Virus record (IMG/VR): IMGVR_UViG_3300005471_000014
Coordinates: 1-64,000 of that record
DNA length: 64,000 bases
From: a virus
Direction: 5' to 3' (one strand)
The notes below the pieces were generated by a model. It was given only the letters and a program-made list of their open reading frames with translations. It did no database searches and was not told the origin of the DNA. Both the position numbers and the translations under genes were made by a program. Below, one piece after another: positions 21,859 to 29,759 of the stretch (position 1 is the first letter of the stretch; each line of letters begins with the position of its first letter).

Positions 21859-23312
21859 AGCTCATCAAATACGCGAACGCTCACCCGCTGCTCGTTCGTC
21901 AGGCGGCAGCCGCTGAAGCGAGTCTCGCGCGCCAGTTCGCGAACACGAAGCCGCTGACCGACGAGGAAGTGAAAGTGCTCGCGCAGGAGGCAGCGGACTC
22001 GGTCGAGGCGCAACCGGATTGGGCCAAGCGCGAGCCGGTAGATGATCTACCGCTCAGCGCCGTGATGATGCAGTACCTCGCGCTGCGCACGTACATCAAG
22101 AACAAGGGTCGAGTCGTGAGCGCGCTCGCGGACTTCCAAGAAGTGTTCGGCAAGAACGTGACCTGTCGGCAACTCACCGGCGCGGCCCAGCACACCTTTG
22201 TCGCGAACCGTCGCGCGCTCATCGACCCGACGACGGGGCTGCGTCAACAAACGGACTGGACGATCCTCACGCGCATGAAGAGTGCGTGGGCGGCGATGAA
22301 CGATGCGGTTGAGATGAACACGTTGAAGCGCAAGGCCGTGCCGCGACGGCTGTCGGCGCGCAAGTGGAAGCCGAAGGCGTTCCTGAAGAAGCGCAAGGTG
22401 ACCCTGCCGTTGGAGTCGATCGCGAAGTTGATTATGGTCGCGTGGCAGAATCCCGAGCGCTGGCTGCCTTTCATTCTTCAGGGCATCGAGTATTGCTGCC
22501 GCCCGATGGGGGCGCTCGATGCCGAGCCCCGCAACTACGATCCGGAGAGCGAGACCGTCTCACTCCTCGCCTATGGCGAGAATGGCGAACAGGTCGAGGA
22601 GAGCGACAAGCGTCGGGCAATCGTGAAGCTCAGCCCGACGATGCAGCGGTGGCTGAAGTTCTGGTGCGCCAAGAAACGGCAGGCGCCGCAATGGCACGAC
22701 CCGCAGTTCGTCACGTACATGGGTCACCGGATGGTGACGTTCGACTTCTTCATGGTGATCGCGAAGCGCGCCGGGGTCACGATCCCGCGTGGCCTCGGCG
22801 CCTACATCCTGCGAAAATTCGCCGCGTCACAGTTGGCCAAGCGCAAGGTCAAACGGGAGGAACGACGGGTGCGGCTCGGACATGACATCGATCAAGACCC
22901 AGTGTCGAGTGGGTACGTGCATTTGGAGCCCGACTATCAGGCCGAAGCCGCTGCCGCGCTTGAACAGATGTGGCACGAGATCGATGCGTTTCTGCCGCCC
23001 GAGATGACGATTCTCGTGCCGCATGATGCGGTGGGCGAGTTGGTCAGCGGGGACGCGGACACGGAGGCTGCGGCGCTCTATGTACCGGGAAAGCGGCCCC
23101 AGGATCGAGTCATGCACCTCGACCCGGTGCGAGAGGATCAAGCGGAGCCTGGACGCTACGCGACATGGTTTTGGGAGCAGTTCCAAGGGGCCGCTTTTAG
23201 GCTGCATCCGGGACCGTGGCACGAGCGTGGCACGCGTCGGACGAATCAGCACAGTAAACAGGAGGTTACAGAGACTGTGGCAGTCCCTGACAAGGACCCG
23301 CCAAGTGAATGA
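21684..23312 (+). CDS. int: Tyrosine recombinase (integrase), divergent
   Basis: 542 residues starting MPREDRLTYKGYYLIEPEAN. The N-terminus resembles an arm-binding domain (SGQRRTRTTGVENVSPESKD). Visible active-site elements: Arg273 in CCRPMGAL, Tyr374-xx-Arg377 in the box II position (YILRKF, where His is usual), His400 in RLGHDID and the nucleophile Tyr411 in SSGYVHLEP. A tail of about 130 residues follows the tyrosine, longer than usual. Context (xis-like gene upstream, operators) supports site-specific integration. Confidence 0.7.
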   Translation: MPREDRLTYKGYYLIEPEANSKSPCYLIAWYDAKSGQRRTRTTGVENVSPESKDQAHLKLIKYANAHPLLVRQAAAAEASLARQFANTKPLTDEEVKVLAQEAADSVEAQPDWAKREPVDDLPLSAVMMQYLALRTYIKNKGRVVSALADFQEVFGKNVTCRQLTGAAQHTFVANRRALIDPTTGLRQQTDWTILTRMKSAWAAMNDAVEMNTLKRKAVPRRLSARKWKPKAFLKKRKVTLPLESIAKLIMVAWQNPERWLPFILQGIEYCCRPMGALDAEPRNYDPESETVSLLAYGENGEQVEESDKRRAIVKLSPTMQRWLKFWCAKKRQAPQWHDPQFVTYMGHRMVTFDFFMVIAKRAGVTIPRGLGAYILRKFAASQLAKRKVKREERRVRLGHDIDQDPVSSGYVHLEPDYQAEAAAALEQMWHEIDAFLPPEMTILVPHDAVGELVSGDADTEAAALYVPGKRPQDRVMHLDPVREDQAEPGRYATWFWEQFQGAAFRLHPGPWHERGTRRTNQHSKQEVTETVAVPDKDPPSE

Positions 23313-23462
23313 AATCACCCACTTGCAGGTCGTCATTGCGCATCGCATGACAACAGAGAACAATGGCTCGCGGTTGCCTCCGTGGCAGCCCGTGGCAGTC
23401 GGTCCTGGCAGGCAGCCGACTCAAGTAGCACCGCGCTCCTAGAAGCGCACGGGGGAAGGCAC
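23313..23462 (+). other. Gap downstream of integrase; possible attP location
   Basis: About 150 bases without a gene, following the integrase stop. Repeated GGCAG(T/C)C words occur (GTGGCAGCCCGTGGCAGTC, GGCAGGCAGCC). In many temperate phages attP lies at this side of int, but no attachment core can be recognised without the host sequence. Confidence 0.25.
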
Positions 23463-23756
23463 TTGAGTACCGACAGCACGCCCAGTGCGCGCGATCGTGC
23501 GTTCGCTGCTGGCGAGAGTATTGGCGAATCGCTCGCGCGCGAGCACACGCACGCCGCCGAGCACGTCTTCCAAGTCTTTGCCGTTGGGGCGCCGTCCGCG
23601 CCCGTCACTCACTCCGAAATGTTGCGCGTCATGTGGGGTAGCTACCTCGGGCACCTCGTGGGTCATACCGCGCGCGTCATCGGCACGGATGTCGCCAGCA
23701 TGTTGCAGCAGCTCGTCGCCATGCAGGCCGAGGAGGAGCGCCGCCGTGCCAACTAA
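23463..23756 (+). CDS. Hypothetical 97-residue protein
   Basis: TTG start at 23463 after a strong GGGGGAAGG site. MSTDSTPSARDRAFAAGESI...LGHLVGHTARVIGTDVASML is helical. First of a run of ten small overlapping genes after int. Unknown function. Confidence 0.55.
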   Translation: MSTDSTPSARDRAFAAGESIGESLAREHTHAAEHVFQVFAVGAPSAPVTHSEMLRVMWGSYLGHLVGHTARVIGTDVASMLQQLVAMQAEEERRRAN

Positions 23757-24090
23757 ATCCAAGCCGAAACCGGACCCGGAGGAGTCCATCGGCGTCCCGG
23801 ACTCCGTGGACAATCATCCGCTGATCGTCCAAGCACCCCACATTCACAGTGGGCAGGCGATATTTCGGGACATCCCGAATCTCACGGTGGCGCGCGTCCT
23901 GCGAGCCATCGCTCACGAGAATCTATCCGCCACATTTGTCCTCGCTCTCAATCCGAAGTTGCGGCCGGTCCATCTGGCCGCGAGCCTCCGCTACGCCGCC
24001 GATGTAATCGAGGTCGTGGGCCGGCTTCAGCATCGAGATGCCGAGGAATTGCAAAGCGAACTCGGACGGCGCAAACGCAGGCACAACTGA
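23746..24090 (+). CDS. Hypothetical 114-residue protein
   Basis: GTG start at 23746 after AGGAGG. MPTKSKPKPDPEESIGVPDS is followed by a helical domain (ARVLRAIAHENLSATFVLAL...) and a basic tail (RRKRRHN). Not recognised. Confidence 0.55.
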   Translation: MPTKSKPKPDPEESIGVPDSVDNHPLIVQAPHIHSGQAIFRDIPNLTVARVLRAIAHENLSATFVLALNPKLRPVHLAASLRYAADVIEVVGRLQHRDAEELQSELGRRKRRHN

Positions 24091-24112
24091 AAACGCAAAT
24101 GGAGAGGGAAAC

Positions 24113-24478
24113 ATGGACTCAGTGAAAGTAGACAAGGCCGAGCTGCAAACGGTCGTCAAGCACAACCGCGAGAAACATCACGCGACATGGAAAGCGGCAT
24201 TCGATGGCTACCGTCGCGCCGTCATCACAGCACTGGAAAACAATTTGGAGGCGTTCAAGACGGGCCGCGCTGAGCGCGTGTTCATCAACGAATCCCCGCC
24301 AGAAGATCACACGAAGGACTATGACCGGGTGCTGTGCATGCTCGACATGAGCAGGGAAGATCAAATTACGCTCTCGTCCGAGAGTTTTGAGCAGTATGTG
24401 CTCGACGACTGGAAGTGGAAGCGCGCATGGACGACGAGCAATTCCAAGTACCTCGCCAGCGATGTGAACACCCTATGA
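24113..24478 (+). CDS. Conserved-looking phage structural-type helical protein
   Basis: 121 residues after GAGAGGGAAAC. MDSVKVDKAELQTVVKHNRE...ERVFINESPPEDHTKDYDRV-LCMLDMSREDQITLS resembles a family of small phage proteins in which KxxLxxxLxxNRxxHxxxF precedes PxDHTxDYDRVIxMLExS. I recall that pattern from several proteobacterial phages but know no function. Confidence 0.65.
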   Translation: MDSVKVDKAELQTVVKHNREKHHATWKAAFDGYRRAVITALENNLEAFKTGRAERVFINESPPEDHTKDYDRVLCMLDMSREDQITLSSESFEQYVLDDWKWKRAWTTSNSKYLASDVNTL

Positions 24479-24645
24479 AACGCAAGGCATCTCCCCGCCG
24501 CCGAATCATTCGCATTCGGATCGAGAAGCCGGTCCTCATGTGGCTGGACAAGGTCGCGATCATGGCGGGGGTCTCGCGCGAGGCAGTGTGTCAGGTGCTG
24601 CTCGCGCAGTTCGCGGTGCGCGAGCGCGAGAGGGAAGCGCCATGA
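24475..24645 (+). CDS. Small basic ribbon-helix-helix-like protein
   Basis: 56 residues (MKRKASPRRRIIRIRIEKPV, then LMWLDKVAIMAGVSREAVCQ). One strand followed by two helices suits a ribbon-helix-helix DNA-binding fold. ATGA-coupled upstream of the SLOG gene. Confidence 0.5.
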   Translation: MKRKASPRRRIIRIRIEKPVLMWLDKVAIMAGVSREAVCQVLLAQFAVREREREAP

Positions 24646-25172
24646 AGAAGTTCTACGCCGGGATCGGCTCGCGCGAAACGCCCACTGATGTATGTGCGCG
24701 CATGTCGCGCATCGCCCGAATGCTGCGTGAGGGCGACTACACCTTGCGCAGCGGCGGGGCGAAACGTGCCGATACCGCGTTCGCGCAGGGTGCGGGCAGC
24801 GATGCCGTGATCTATCTGCCGTGGGCTGGGTTCGACTTTGTGCAGACTGGCGCGAAAACCGTCGTATGTGGCGATGATCCGCGTCTGCGCGCCATTGCCG
24901 AACGCCTGCATCCGGCATGGCGGGCGTGCTCGAAGGGAGCCCGCGCCTTACACACACGCAACGTCGCGCAGATTATCGGCCATGAGCCCGACGATCCCGT
25001 GAGTGAGTTCGTCGTGTGCTGGACGCCCTTCGGCTCGGGTCTCGGCGGAACTGGCGGAGCGCTGCGTGTGGCGAGGGAGCACGGCATTGATGTCTTCGAT
25101 CTAGCCATCCCCGAGAGTTATGAGGCGCTGATTGAAAGGATCGTCGTGAAGGAGGCGCTTCAGAGGTTGTGA
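24642..25172 (+). CDS. SLOG-superfamily / DprA-like nucleotide-binding protein
   Basis: 176 residues. MKKFYAGIGSRETPTDVCAR, EGDYTLRSGGAKRADTAFAQ, a middle GSDAVIYLPW and FGSGLGGTGGALRVA fit the Rossmann-like SLOG fold used by DprA and by sensors of nucleotide signals; the KFYAGIGSRETP opening is common in phage versions. It could load recombinase on single strands or bind a signal nucleotide. It lies in the post-integrase gene train, ATGA-coupled. Confidence 0.75.
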   Translation: MKKFYAGIGSRETPTDVCARMSRIARMLREGDYTLRSGGAKRADTAFAQGAGSDAVIYLPWAGFDFVQTGAKTVVCGDDPRLRAIAERLHPAWRACSKGARALHTRNVAQIIGHEPDDPVSEFVVCWTPFGSGLGGTGGALRVAREHGIDVFDLAIPESYEALIERIVVKEALQRL

Positions 25173-25510
25173 TGCTGCTGCGGATCGTGGGGCCGGACTT
25201 CGTGGCCGGCATCGTACGTGGCGGGGCCTGTGCGCCGATCCTGCGAAAGCATTTGAAGGGCAAGACGCTGCGGGAAATTCGAGCGTACTGCGCGGAGCGC
25301 CGATGGACGGTGGAGATCATCGGAGGACACATGCAAGTCAATGAAGAGGTAAAGGGCTGGTGCGAGACGAACGCCGCCATGCTCGAACGCCTGGCGCCAA
25401 TCGACATCGTGACTGCGTGGGAAGAATTCAAGGCGCGCAGCGTGCATCGCTGGCCCGGCGAGCCCCCTCATTGCCCGAGTTGTGCCTGCGGACTGCCGAT
25501 CGCGCCATGA
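25172..25510 (+). CDS. Hypothetical 112-residue protein with Cys motif
   Basis: ATG overlaps the previous stop (TGATG). MLLRIVGPDFVAGIVRGGAC...AYCAERRWTVEIIGG is followed by a C-terminal CPSCACG that may bind zinc. The opening resembles phage proteins with LLRIVAPHFVAGIV, whose function is unknown. Confidence 0.6.
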   Translation: MLLRIVGPDFVAGIVRGGACAPILRKHLKGKTLREIRAYCAERRWTVEIIGGHMQVNEEVKGWCETNAAMLERLAPIDIVTAWEEFKARSVHRWPGEPPHCPSCACGLPIAP

Positions 25511-25740
25511 GCGACATCTTCCGCCTACTCAAGCGAATGATCGGACGCACTCAACGTAGCGCGGCTAGCAATGCGCCGCCGTCGCGGAACGTGGAGGTTC
25601 GCAGTGTTGAGGCGCTAGAGCGCGTGCGCGAGCTGCACGAGGGGTCTGCATTCCATGCGGCTGTGAATGGCGACCTCAATGCGGAGGAGTACCTGAAGCT
25701 CGATAACTCCAAGGATGCCGAAGATGGGAGGTCGCCATGA
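25507..25740 (+). CDS. Hypothetical 77-residue protein
   Basis: ATGA-coupled. MSDIFRLLKRMIGRTQRSAA is an amphipathic basic helix, followed by a polar acidic half. Unknown. Confidence 0.5.
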   Translation: MSDIFRLLKRMIGRTQRSAASNAPPSRNVEVRSVEALERVRELHEGSAFHAAVNGDLNAEEYLKLDNSKDAEDGRSP

Positions 25741-26324
25741 TTACCCAAGAGATTATCGAGGCATTCACCGAAGCGGTGTATCCGGGCGCCGGACATTTGG
25801 CGCTCGCCAGCTTCAGGCTAGAAAAGGTGCTGCTCGATGCTACCGAGGAGCTTGATCGGCTGCGAACAGAGCAAGAGCGGTTGATGCGATTGCCCGAACA
25901 GGAGTGGGGGGAAGTATGTGCGATTCTGTTGCAGATACTGGCAAGCGCTGCTCGACAAGGATTCAAGGTCAACGAGACCGACGCCGTTGCCGCGATGGAT
26001 CGCGGCAAAATGTATGTCGATCGCCTGCGCGCACGACTCGCTGCCGACGCCCCCCTGACGTGTGCCTACTGTCATGGCAATGACCGTGACATGCCCTGCG
26101 CATATCCAAGTGAAAGCAAGCCCGGCTGTCTACGCGACCAGCGACTCCGAGGCTCGCCGGAGACCCTGGAATCGCGTGCAGCCGCCCTGCTCGCTTCAGC
26201 AATCGCGGCGGGCAACGAACCACTTTCTAAGGCGTGGCGGGTAGATGCCGCAAGCTGGATCAATCAACGGAGCGCTTCGATAAAGCGAACGACCAAGGGA
26301 GCAGGATCGCATGTCAACAAATGA
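25737..26324 (+). CDS. Hypothetical 195-residue protein with Cys/His
   Basis: Starts MITQEIIEAFTEAVYPGAGH. Helical, with CAYCHGNDRDMPC in the middle, a possible zinc knuckle. It overlaps both neighbours. No family recognised. Confidence 0.55.
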   Translation: MITQEIIEAFTEAVYPGAGHLALASFRLEKVLLDATEELDRLRTEQERLMRLPEQEWGEVCAILLQILASAARQGFKVNETDAVAAMDRGKMYVDRLRARLAADAPLTCAYCHGNDRDMPCAYPSESKPGCLRDQRLRGSPETLESRAAALLASAIAAGNEPLSKAWRVDAASWINQRSASIKRTTKGAGSHVNK

Positions 26325-26832
26325 TGTTCCGGGCTATAAGGCTGTCCATCAGGATCAGCTCGCAATGGGATGTTGGGCCGAGCACGCTGACGGCTCACTC
26401 ATTGTTGTGGAGTCCACCGAAGGCGGCCGGGTCGTCTATTCGATTTTCGACATGGAGAAGCAACCGGTAACAGAGTATCGGGACGCGATGGCCGAGGGTG
26501 CCTTCAAAAAGGCTTTCTCATGGAATCCAAAGGACCCCGCTTCGGAGAAGTGGACTTGGCACGATAAGACGCCGTTCCCGTGGGATCGCATCATCAGAGC
26601 AGGAGCGCGCGACGGCACACGTTACGCGTCCGCCGAGGATCACATCACCGCAGCCGAGCGCATTCGTCGCTCGCGCGAAATTCATCACGCAGAGCCCGTT
26701 GACCCGAAGGACATTGAGACCCGATTCGATCAGATAGGCGAGCGCGCGGCTGATGCGATGATCCGAGCGGTGCAACGGGCGATCGATCGCCTCCCGCCCG
26801 GCAAAGGACCGAGCCGGAGGGGCAAGCGATGA
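26311..26832 (+). CDS. Hypothetical 173-residue protein
   Basis: Starts MSTNDVPGYKAVHQDQLAMG. The strand-rich first half (ADGSLIVVESTEGGRVVYSI-FDMEKQPVTEYRDAM) resembles the DUF3564/hypothetical phage 'PWDR' type: WTWHDKTPFPWDRIIRAGAR. Function unknown. ATGA-coupled to the zinc-ribbon gene behind it. Confidence 0.6.
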   Translation: MSTNDVPGYKAVHQDQLAMGCWAEHADGSLIVVESTEGGRVVYSIFDMEKQPVTEYRDAMAEGAFKKAFSWNPKDPASEKWTWHDKTPFPWDRIIRAGARDGTRYASAEDHITAAERIRRSREIHHAEPVDPKDIETRFDQIGERAADAMIRAVQRAIDRLPPGKGPSRRGKR

Positions 26833-27143
26833 AAGCGGACCTCACCGATGGGTTCGTATATGCCGAGGGCATCCAGCGCACGAACGTCGATTGCACTCAC
26901 TGTTCGAGAGTCTTCGTCGCGAAGATCAATCACGACCTCGACGGCAATCACAAGATCATCTGTCCCTATTGCGGTCATGAGCACTGGCGCGCCATCAAGA
27001 AAGGCATTGTCACGGCGGACCGTTGGGGATCACAGCATGGCCCCAATCGCGAGGTACCGACCGAGCGCATGTGGTCGGATCGTACAGTCGGCATTGAGAC
27101 GAATACGGCTGCCGAATACATCCGGCGCAAGTGGATCGGCTGA
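26829..27143 (+). CDS. Zinc-ribbon protein
   Basis: 104 residues. DCTHCSRVF and IICPYCGHEHW form two CxxC knuckles 25 residues apart, a standard zinc ribbon. The rest is basic and aromatic. Probably binds nucleic acid; target unknown. Confidence 0.65.
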   Translation: MKADLTDGFVYAEGIQRTNVDCTHCSRVFVAKINHDLDGNHKIICPYCGHEHWRAIKKGIVTADRWGSQHGPNREVPTERMWSDRTVGIETNTAAEYIRRKWIG

Positions 27144-27655
27144 TGACCATGTTCTCCGCAACGAATGCGATCCATACCTACACGTCCGGCACGGCGGCCT
27201 CGAATCAATGGGTCCTATATTCGCCGACCGCGACCGGGGCCACGACCGCTTCGACATACATCGCGTGGGACACCACCAATTGCGCCGACGTGGTCGCCGT
27301 CGCGCAGCGCAAGCTCTCGCACGGCATGCAGTATGAGCTGCCCGATGGGGCACTCCTCGACATCGACGACTTGGGCAACTACAAAATTCAGGATCAGCAC
27401 GCGAAGGTCATCTATCGCGCAAACCGCGTACGTGAGTTCAATCGCTACCTCAATGCAAGCGATTTGCTTGAGGCGTTCATCGACGATGTCGGCAAGCTCG
27501 ATGGCGTCGATCAAACGCAGGTGCTGCGCTTGCCTATCGAGGCGTTCATTAACTGGCTCATCCTTCAGGCGGCGACGAAGGATGGGGACCCGACCGACCA
27601 TCTCCCGAGCGTTGCGGCGGCACTGCCCTCGCCCAAATCCCCGGACAAGACATGA
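27143..27655 (+). CDS. Hypothetical 170-residue protein
   Basis: ATG overlaps the previous stop (TGATG). Thr/Ala-rich beta N-terminus (MTMFSATNAIHTYTSGTAAS) and a later IDDLGNYKIQDQHAKVIYRA-NRVREFNRYLNASDLLE segment that is often seen in phage proteins with PREFNPYxNASDLLxxF. I recall this motif from phage unknowns only. Confidence 0.6.
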   Translation: MTMFSATNAIHTYTSGTAASNQWVLYSPTATGATTASTYIAWDTTNCADVVAVAQRKLSHGMQYELPDGALLDIDDLGNYKIQDQHAKVIYRANRVREFNRYLNASDLLEAFIDDVGKLDGVDQTQVLRLPIEAFINWLILQAATKDGDPTDHLPSVAAALPSPKSPDKT

Positions 27656-28110
27656 GTGATCCGTACGCAGCGCTGCGCGAATTGCTGACTATCGCGAATG
27701 ATCCGCGTGATAGCGATGAGCTGCTAGGAAATGTCTTTCGGAGCCATCTTGCGGAGCTAGAGGAACTTGGAAAGCCCACGCTCGCACCCGACATCGACAC
27801 CCCGGCCCCCTTGCAGATGGCGCGTTGGCTCGACGAACGTGCCGAGATCAATTTCAAATACGCGCATCTCCCACCGCAGGCGTGGGAAACCCACACGCTG
27901 CCATACATCGCGGTACGGCTAAAGCAGGCGGCCGAGATCATCCGCCGGTTGTGTCTGCCTCACACTGTCGAGCAGCGACTCGGGGAGGCGCTGCTTAGAT
28001 TCATCGAGGCGGTAGATGATGAGAAGGGGACGCCCGCTCAGGATTACATCGAGCACATGATTGCTAATCTGCTGAAGGATGTGCGTCCGTTTCTGAAGCG
28101 GAAGACATGA
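27652..28110 (+). CDS. Hypothetical 152-residue helical protein
   Basis: Starts MSDPYAALRELLTIANDPRD. Helical, acidic in the first half. Its last 47 bases overlap the - strand phosphatase gene tail to tail. Last of the post-integrase train. Confidence 0.55.
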   Translation: MSDPYAALRELLTIANDPRDSDELLGNVFRSHLAELEELGKPTLAPDIDTPAPLQMARWLDERAEINFKYAHLPPQAWETHTLPYIAVRLKQAAEIIRRLCLPHTVEQRLGEALLRFIEAVDDEKGTPAQDYIEHMIANLLKDVRPFLKRKT

Positions 28111-28462
28111 GCAGCTTCAGGGTGTCGGCGAGGCGGTTCTCACAGATGCGCACGAGCCCAGGATCGTAGAGGTTGTAATCATCTGGAATATTCCAGCAGT
28201 ACACGGGCTTCTTGCGCGCAATCGAGTACAGCTTCACGCGTCTAACGTGCACCTCCTCCATGCACACGATCACCTGCGCCCACATGAGGAGAGCGCGACT
28301 CAGCGGAGTGCACACGACATCGGCGAACGAGCCCTCGTGACGAGGAACCCCGCAAGAGTCCGCCAAGAGTCCGGCCTTGCGCGCCACATACTCCGCAGTC
28401 GGCGACCGACACAGATTCGCCGAGCAGACGAAGAGCCACCGATAGGCCGGAGTGACAAGCAC
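28064..28462 (-). CDS. Low-molecular-weight protein tyrosine phosphatase-like protein
   Basis: The product contains WLFVCSANLCRSPTAEYVAR: the CX5R loop (Cys13, Arg19 from the GTG at 28462) followed by SPTAE exactly as in LMW-PTP/Wzb/ArsC-like enzymes. The general-acid region appears as IPDDYNLYDPGL, with DP near residue 104. A longer form from GTG 28510 is possible; that start lies inside the 20-bp shared element. Substrates could be phosphotyrosine proteins or arsenate. It is the only - strand gene between 16.6 and 30.6 kb, so probably an independently expressed cargo gene. Confidence 0.75.
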   Translation of the reverse strand: MLVTPAYRWLFVCSANLCRSPTAEYVARKAGLLADSCGVPRHEGSFADVVCTPLSRALLMWAQVIVCMEEVHVRRVKLYSIARKKPVYCWNIPDDYNLYDPGLVRICENRLADTLKLLMSSASETDAHPSAD

Positions 28463-28492
28463 ATCGTCAAGCTCACCCGGCCAGCAGTGGCC

Positions 28493-28511
28493 GGTCAATC
28501 TTCGCAACACC
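28493..28511 (-). repeat. 20-bp shared element, copy 2
   Basis: Identical to copy 1 (CGGTCAATCTTCGCAACACC on the + strand). It overlaps the upstream end of the phosphatase gene and lies 37 bases before the + gene at 28548. The GGCCACTGCTGGCC dyad next to it adds a hairpin. Confidence 0.55.
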
Positions 28512-28547
28512 TTTGTACGTCACGCGCGAACGAGCATCGTGCGCGAC

Positions 28548-28973
28548 ATGCGTTACAAGACATTGGGCGATTGCCCTCCGGGCCTGCTGAAGCTGCTTGG
28601 CGAACAGAAAGTTGGGCTACCGAAGAAGCGGGGCAAGTTCGGGAACGTACCGGTCGTGGTGGATGGGGTCCGCTTCCCCTCCAAAGCTCAGGCCAGACGC
28701 GACCAGTTCCTGAAGCTCGCCGTAGCGCATGGCGTCATCTATGGGTATGTGGCCGAGGTCTCACTTCGACTGCCGGGGGGCAATCGGATTCGCTTGGACA
28801 GCCTCGTAAATGAGCCCGCCGTCTACAAATGCAGCCATTGCGGAGGGCACAATACGGTCGCTACTTTGACTCTCGAAGATGTCAAAGGACATGTGGCAAA
28901 GGAGTGGGAGGTCAAACGCAAAGCACTCGAAGCAGCTCTCGGGGTGAAGGTCCGCATAGTTTCCGGCCGCTAG
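28548..28973 (+). CDS. DUF1064 / PD-(D/E)XK nuclease-like protein
   Basis: 141 residues. GKFGNVPVVVDGVRFPSKAQARRDQFLKL and the late LEDVKGH...WEVKRKAL match phage DUF1064 proteins, with an Asp (RLDSLVNE) and a DVK triad in the positions expected for a PD-(D/E)XK fold. A zinc-finger-like YKCSHCGGHN is inserted between them. Likely a DNA junction- or end-processing nuclease; nuclease activity is inferred. Confidence 0.7.
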   Translation: MRYKTLGDCPPGLLKLLGEQKVGLPKKRGKFGNVPVVVDGVRFPSKAQARRDQFLKLAVAHGVIYGYVAEVSLRLPGGNRIRLDSLVNEPAVYKCSHCGGHNTVATLTLEDVKGHVAKEWEVKRKALEAALGVKVRIVSGR

Positions 28974-29020
28974 AGCTGGACTATTGCCCCTGGGGGCTAC
29001 GTGGGAGTAGATTCGGGCGG

Positions 29021-29039
29021 TGCAAACACCCTGTATGCA
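29021..29039. promoter_or_regulatory. Operator palindrome, site 5 (ahead of csrA)
   Basis: TGCAAACACCCTGTATGCA; the outer half-sites TGCAAACA and TGTATGCA match the repeated palindrome, the centre is degenerate. It lies 70 bases upstream of csrA. Confidence 0.55.
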
Positions 29040-29109
29040 AAGGGATTGGATCGAAGGAGCGAGGGGAGGTGAAGCAGGCTGGGAAGTCGAGTCACGGAAC
29101 GAGGTGTGT
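29031..29109 (+). promoter_or_regulatory. GGA-rich csrA leader
   Basis: Six GGA triplets occur in about 75 bases before the csrA ATG (in AGGGATT, TTGGATC, AAGGAGC, GGGGAGG, TGGGAAG, ACGGAAC). GGA in an unpaired loop is the core of CsrA/RsmA binding sites, so translational autoregulation is likely. Confidence 0.5.
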
Positions 29110-29340
29110 ATGTTGATTCTGACCCGCCGCACAGGCGAAACAGTCATGATAGGAAATGAGGTCACTCTCACCGTTCTAGGGGTAAAGGGGAACCAAGTAC
29201 GTATCGGCATCAATGCGCCGAAGTCAGTCCCCGTACACCGAGAGGAAATTTACGAACGCATCAAGCGCGAGCTGCAAGGCGATGTGGTTGGCAACGTGCA
29301 GGACGAAGCCAACACTCGGAGAGCCGAATTCGCTAGGTAA
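29110..29340 (+). CDS. csrA: CsrA/RsmA-family RNA-binding translational regulator
   Basis: 76 residues: [51 protein letters not shown] is full-length CsrA. The key RNA-contact residues are present (Leu4/Arg6 region of strand 1 and the VHREEI segment of strand 5). CsrA dimers bind GGA motifs near ribosome sites and block or stabilise mRNAs. A polar tail of about 20 residues ([17 protein letters not shown]) is extra. It sits between an operator palindrome and a GGA/hairpin-rich leader, suggesting that it tunes phage and host mRNAs. Confidence 0.95.
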   Translation: MLILTRRTGETVMIGNEVTLTVLGVKGNQVRIGINAPKSVPVHREEIYERIKRELQGDVVGNVQDEANTRRAEFAR

Positions 29341-29351
29341 GCGCTGCTGAA

Positions 29352-29440
29352 GTAGACGCATCCCCGGTATCTCACCAATGCATCCGCGTCTACGCCAATC
29401 CACCAACACAGATGCCTGCGGAGCAGGGAATGCAGGCATC
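29352..29440 (+). promoter_or_regulatory. Two hairpins downstream of csrA with GGA loop
   Basis: Hairpin 1: GTAGACGC/GCGTCTAC (29352-29359 and 29386-29393). Hairpin 2: perfect GATGCCTGC/GCAGGCATC (29411-29419 and 29432-29440) whose loop GGAGCAGGGAAT holds two GGA motifs. Three more GGA lie at 29454-29472, over the ribosome site of the next gene. It looks like a CsrA-responsive leader or sponge RNA. Confidence 0.5.
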
Positions 29441-29474
29441 CCTCACATAACATGGAGTCTGAGGAGTTGGATCG

Positions 29475-29756
29475 ATGAAACCCTGTATCAACGCTCGCGA
29501 GTTCGACTGCGAAGGAATGGTAGGCGATAACGCCGAAGACGAGCGATGCCGGAACTGTAAGGGATTCCCCAAGCGCTGGAAGGGCAAGCCCGTACACAAG
29601 ATCGTGAAGCGCTTCAATAATCTGCGTCGTTGGGAACACAACATGGAACCGTTCGTGCCCTCGAAGGAAAAACAGGGTCACTCGGGAAAGGTGACCCCAT
29701 TGCACCGCGTTACCGCTACTAGAGTCGCGGCATCACCAGCACGGCAAAGAGCGTGA
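29475..29756 (+). CDS. Hypothetical 93-residue Cys-containing basic protein
   Basis: Starts MKPCINAREFDCEGMVGDNA; four Cys in the first 35 residues (including CRNCKG) may bind zinc. Basic throughout. Its ribosome site lies within the GGA-rich leader behind csrA, so it may be a CsrA target. Confidence 0.55.
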   Translation: MKPCINAREFDCEGMVGDNAEDERCRNCKGFPKRWKGKPVHKIVKRFNNLRRWEHNMEPFVPSKEKQGHSGKVTPLHRVTATRVAASPARQRA

Positions 29757-29759
29757 TGT

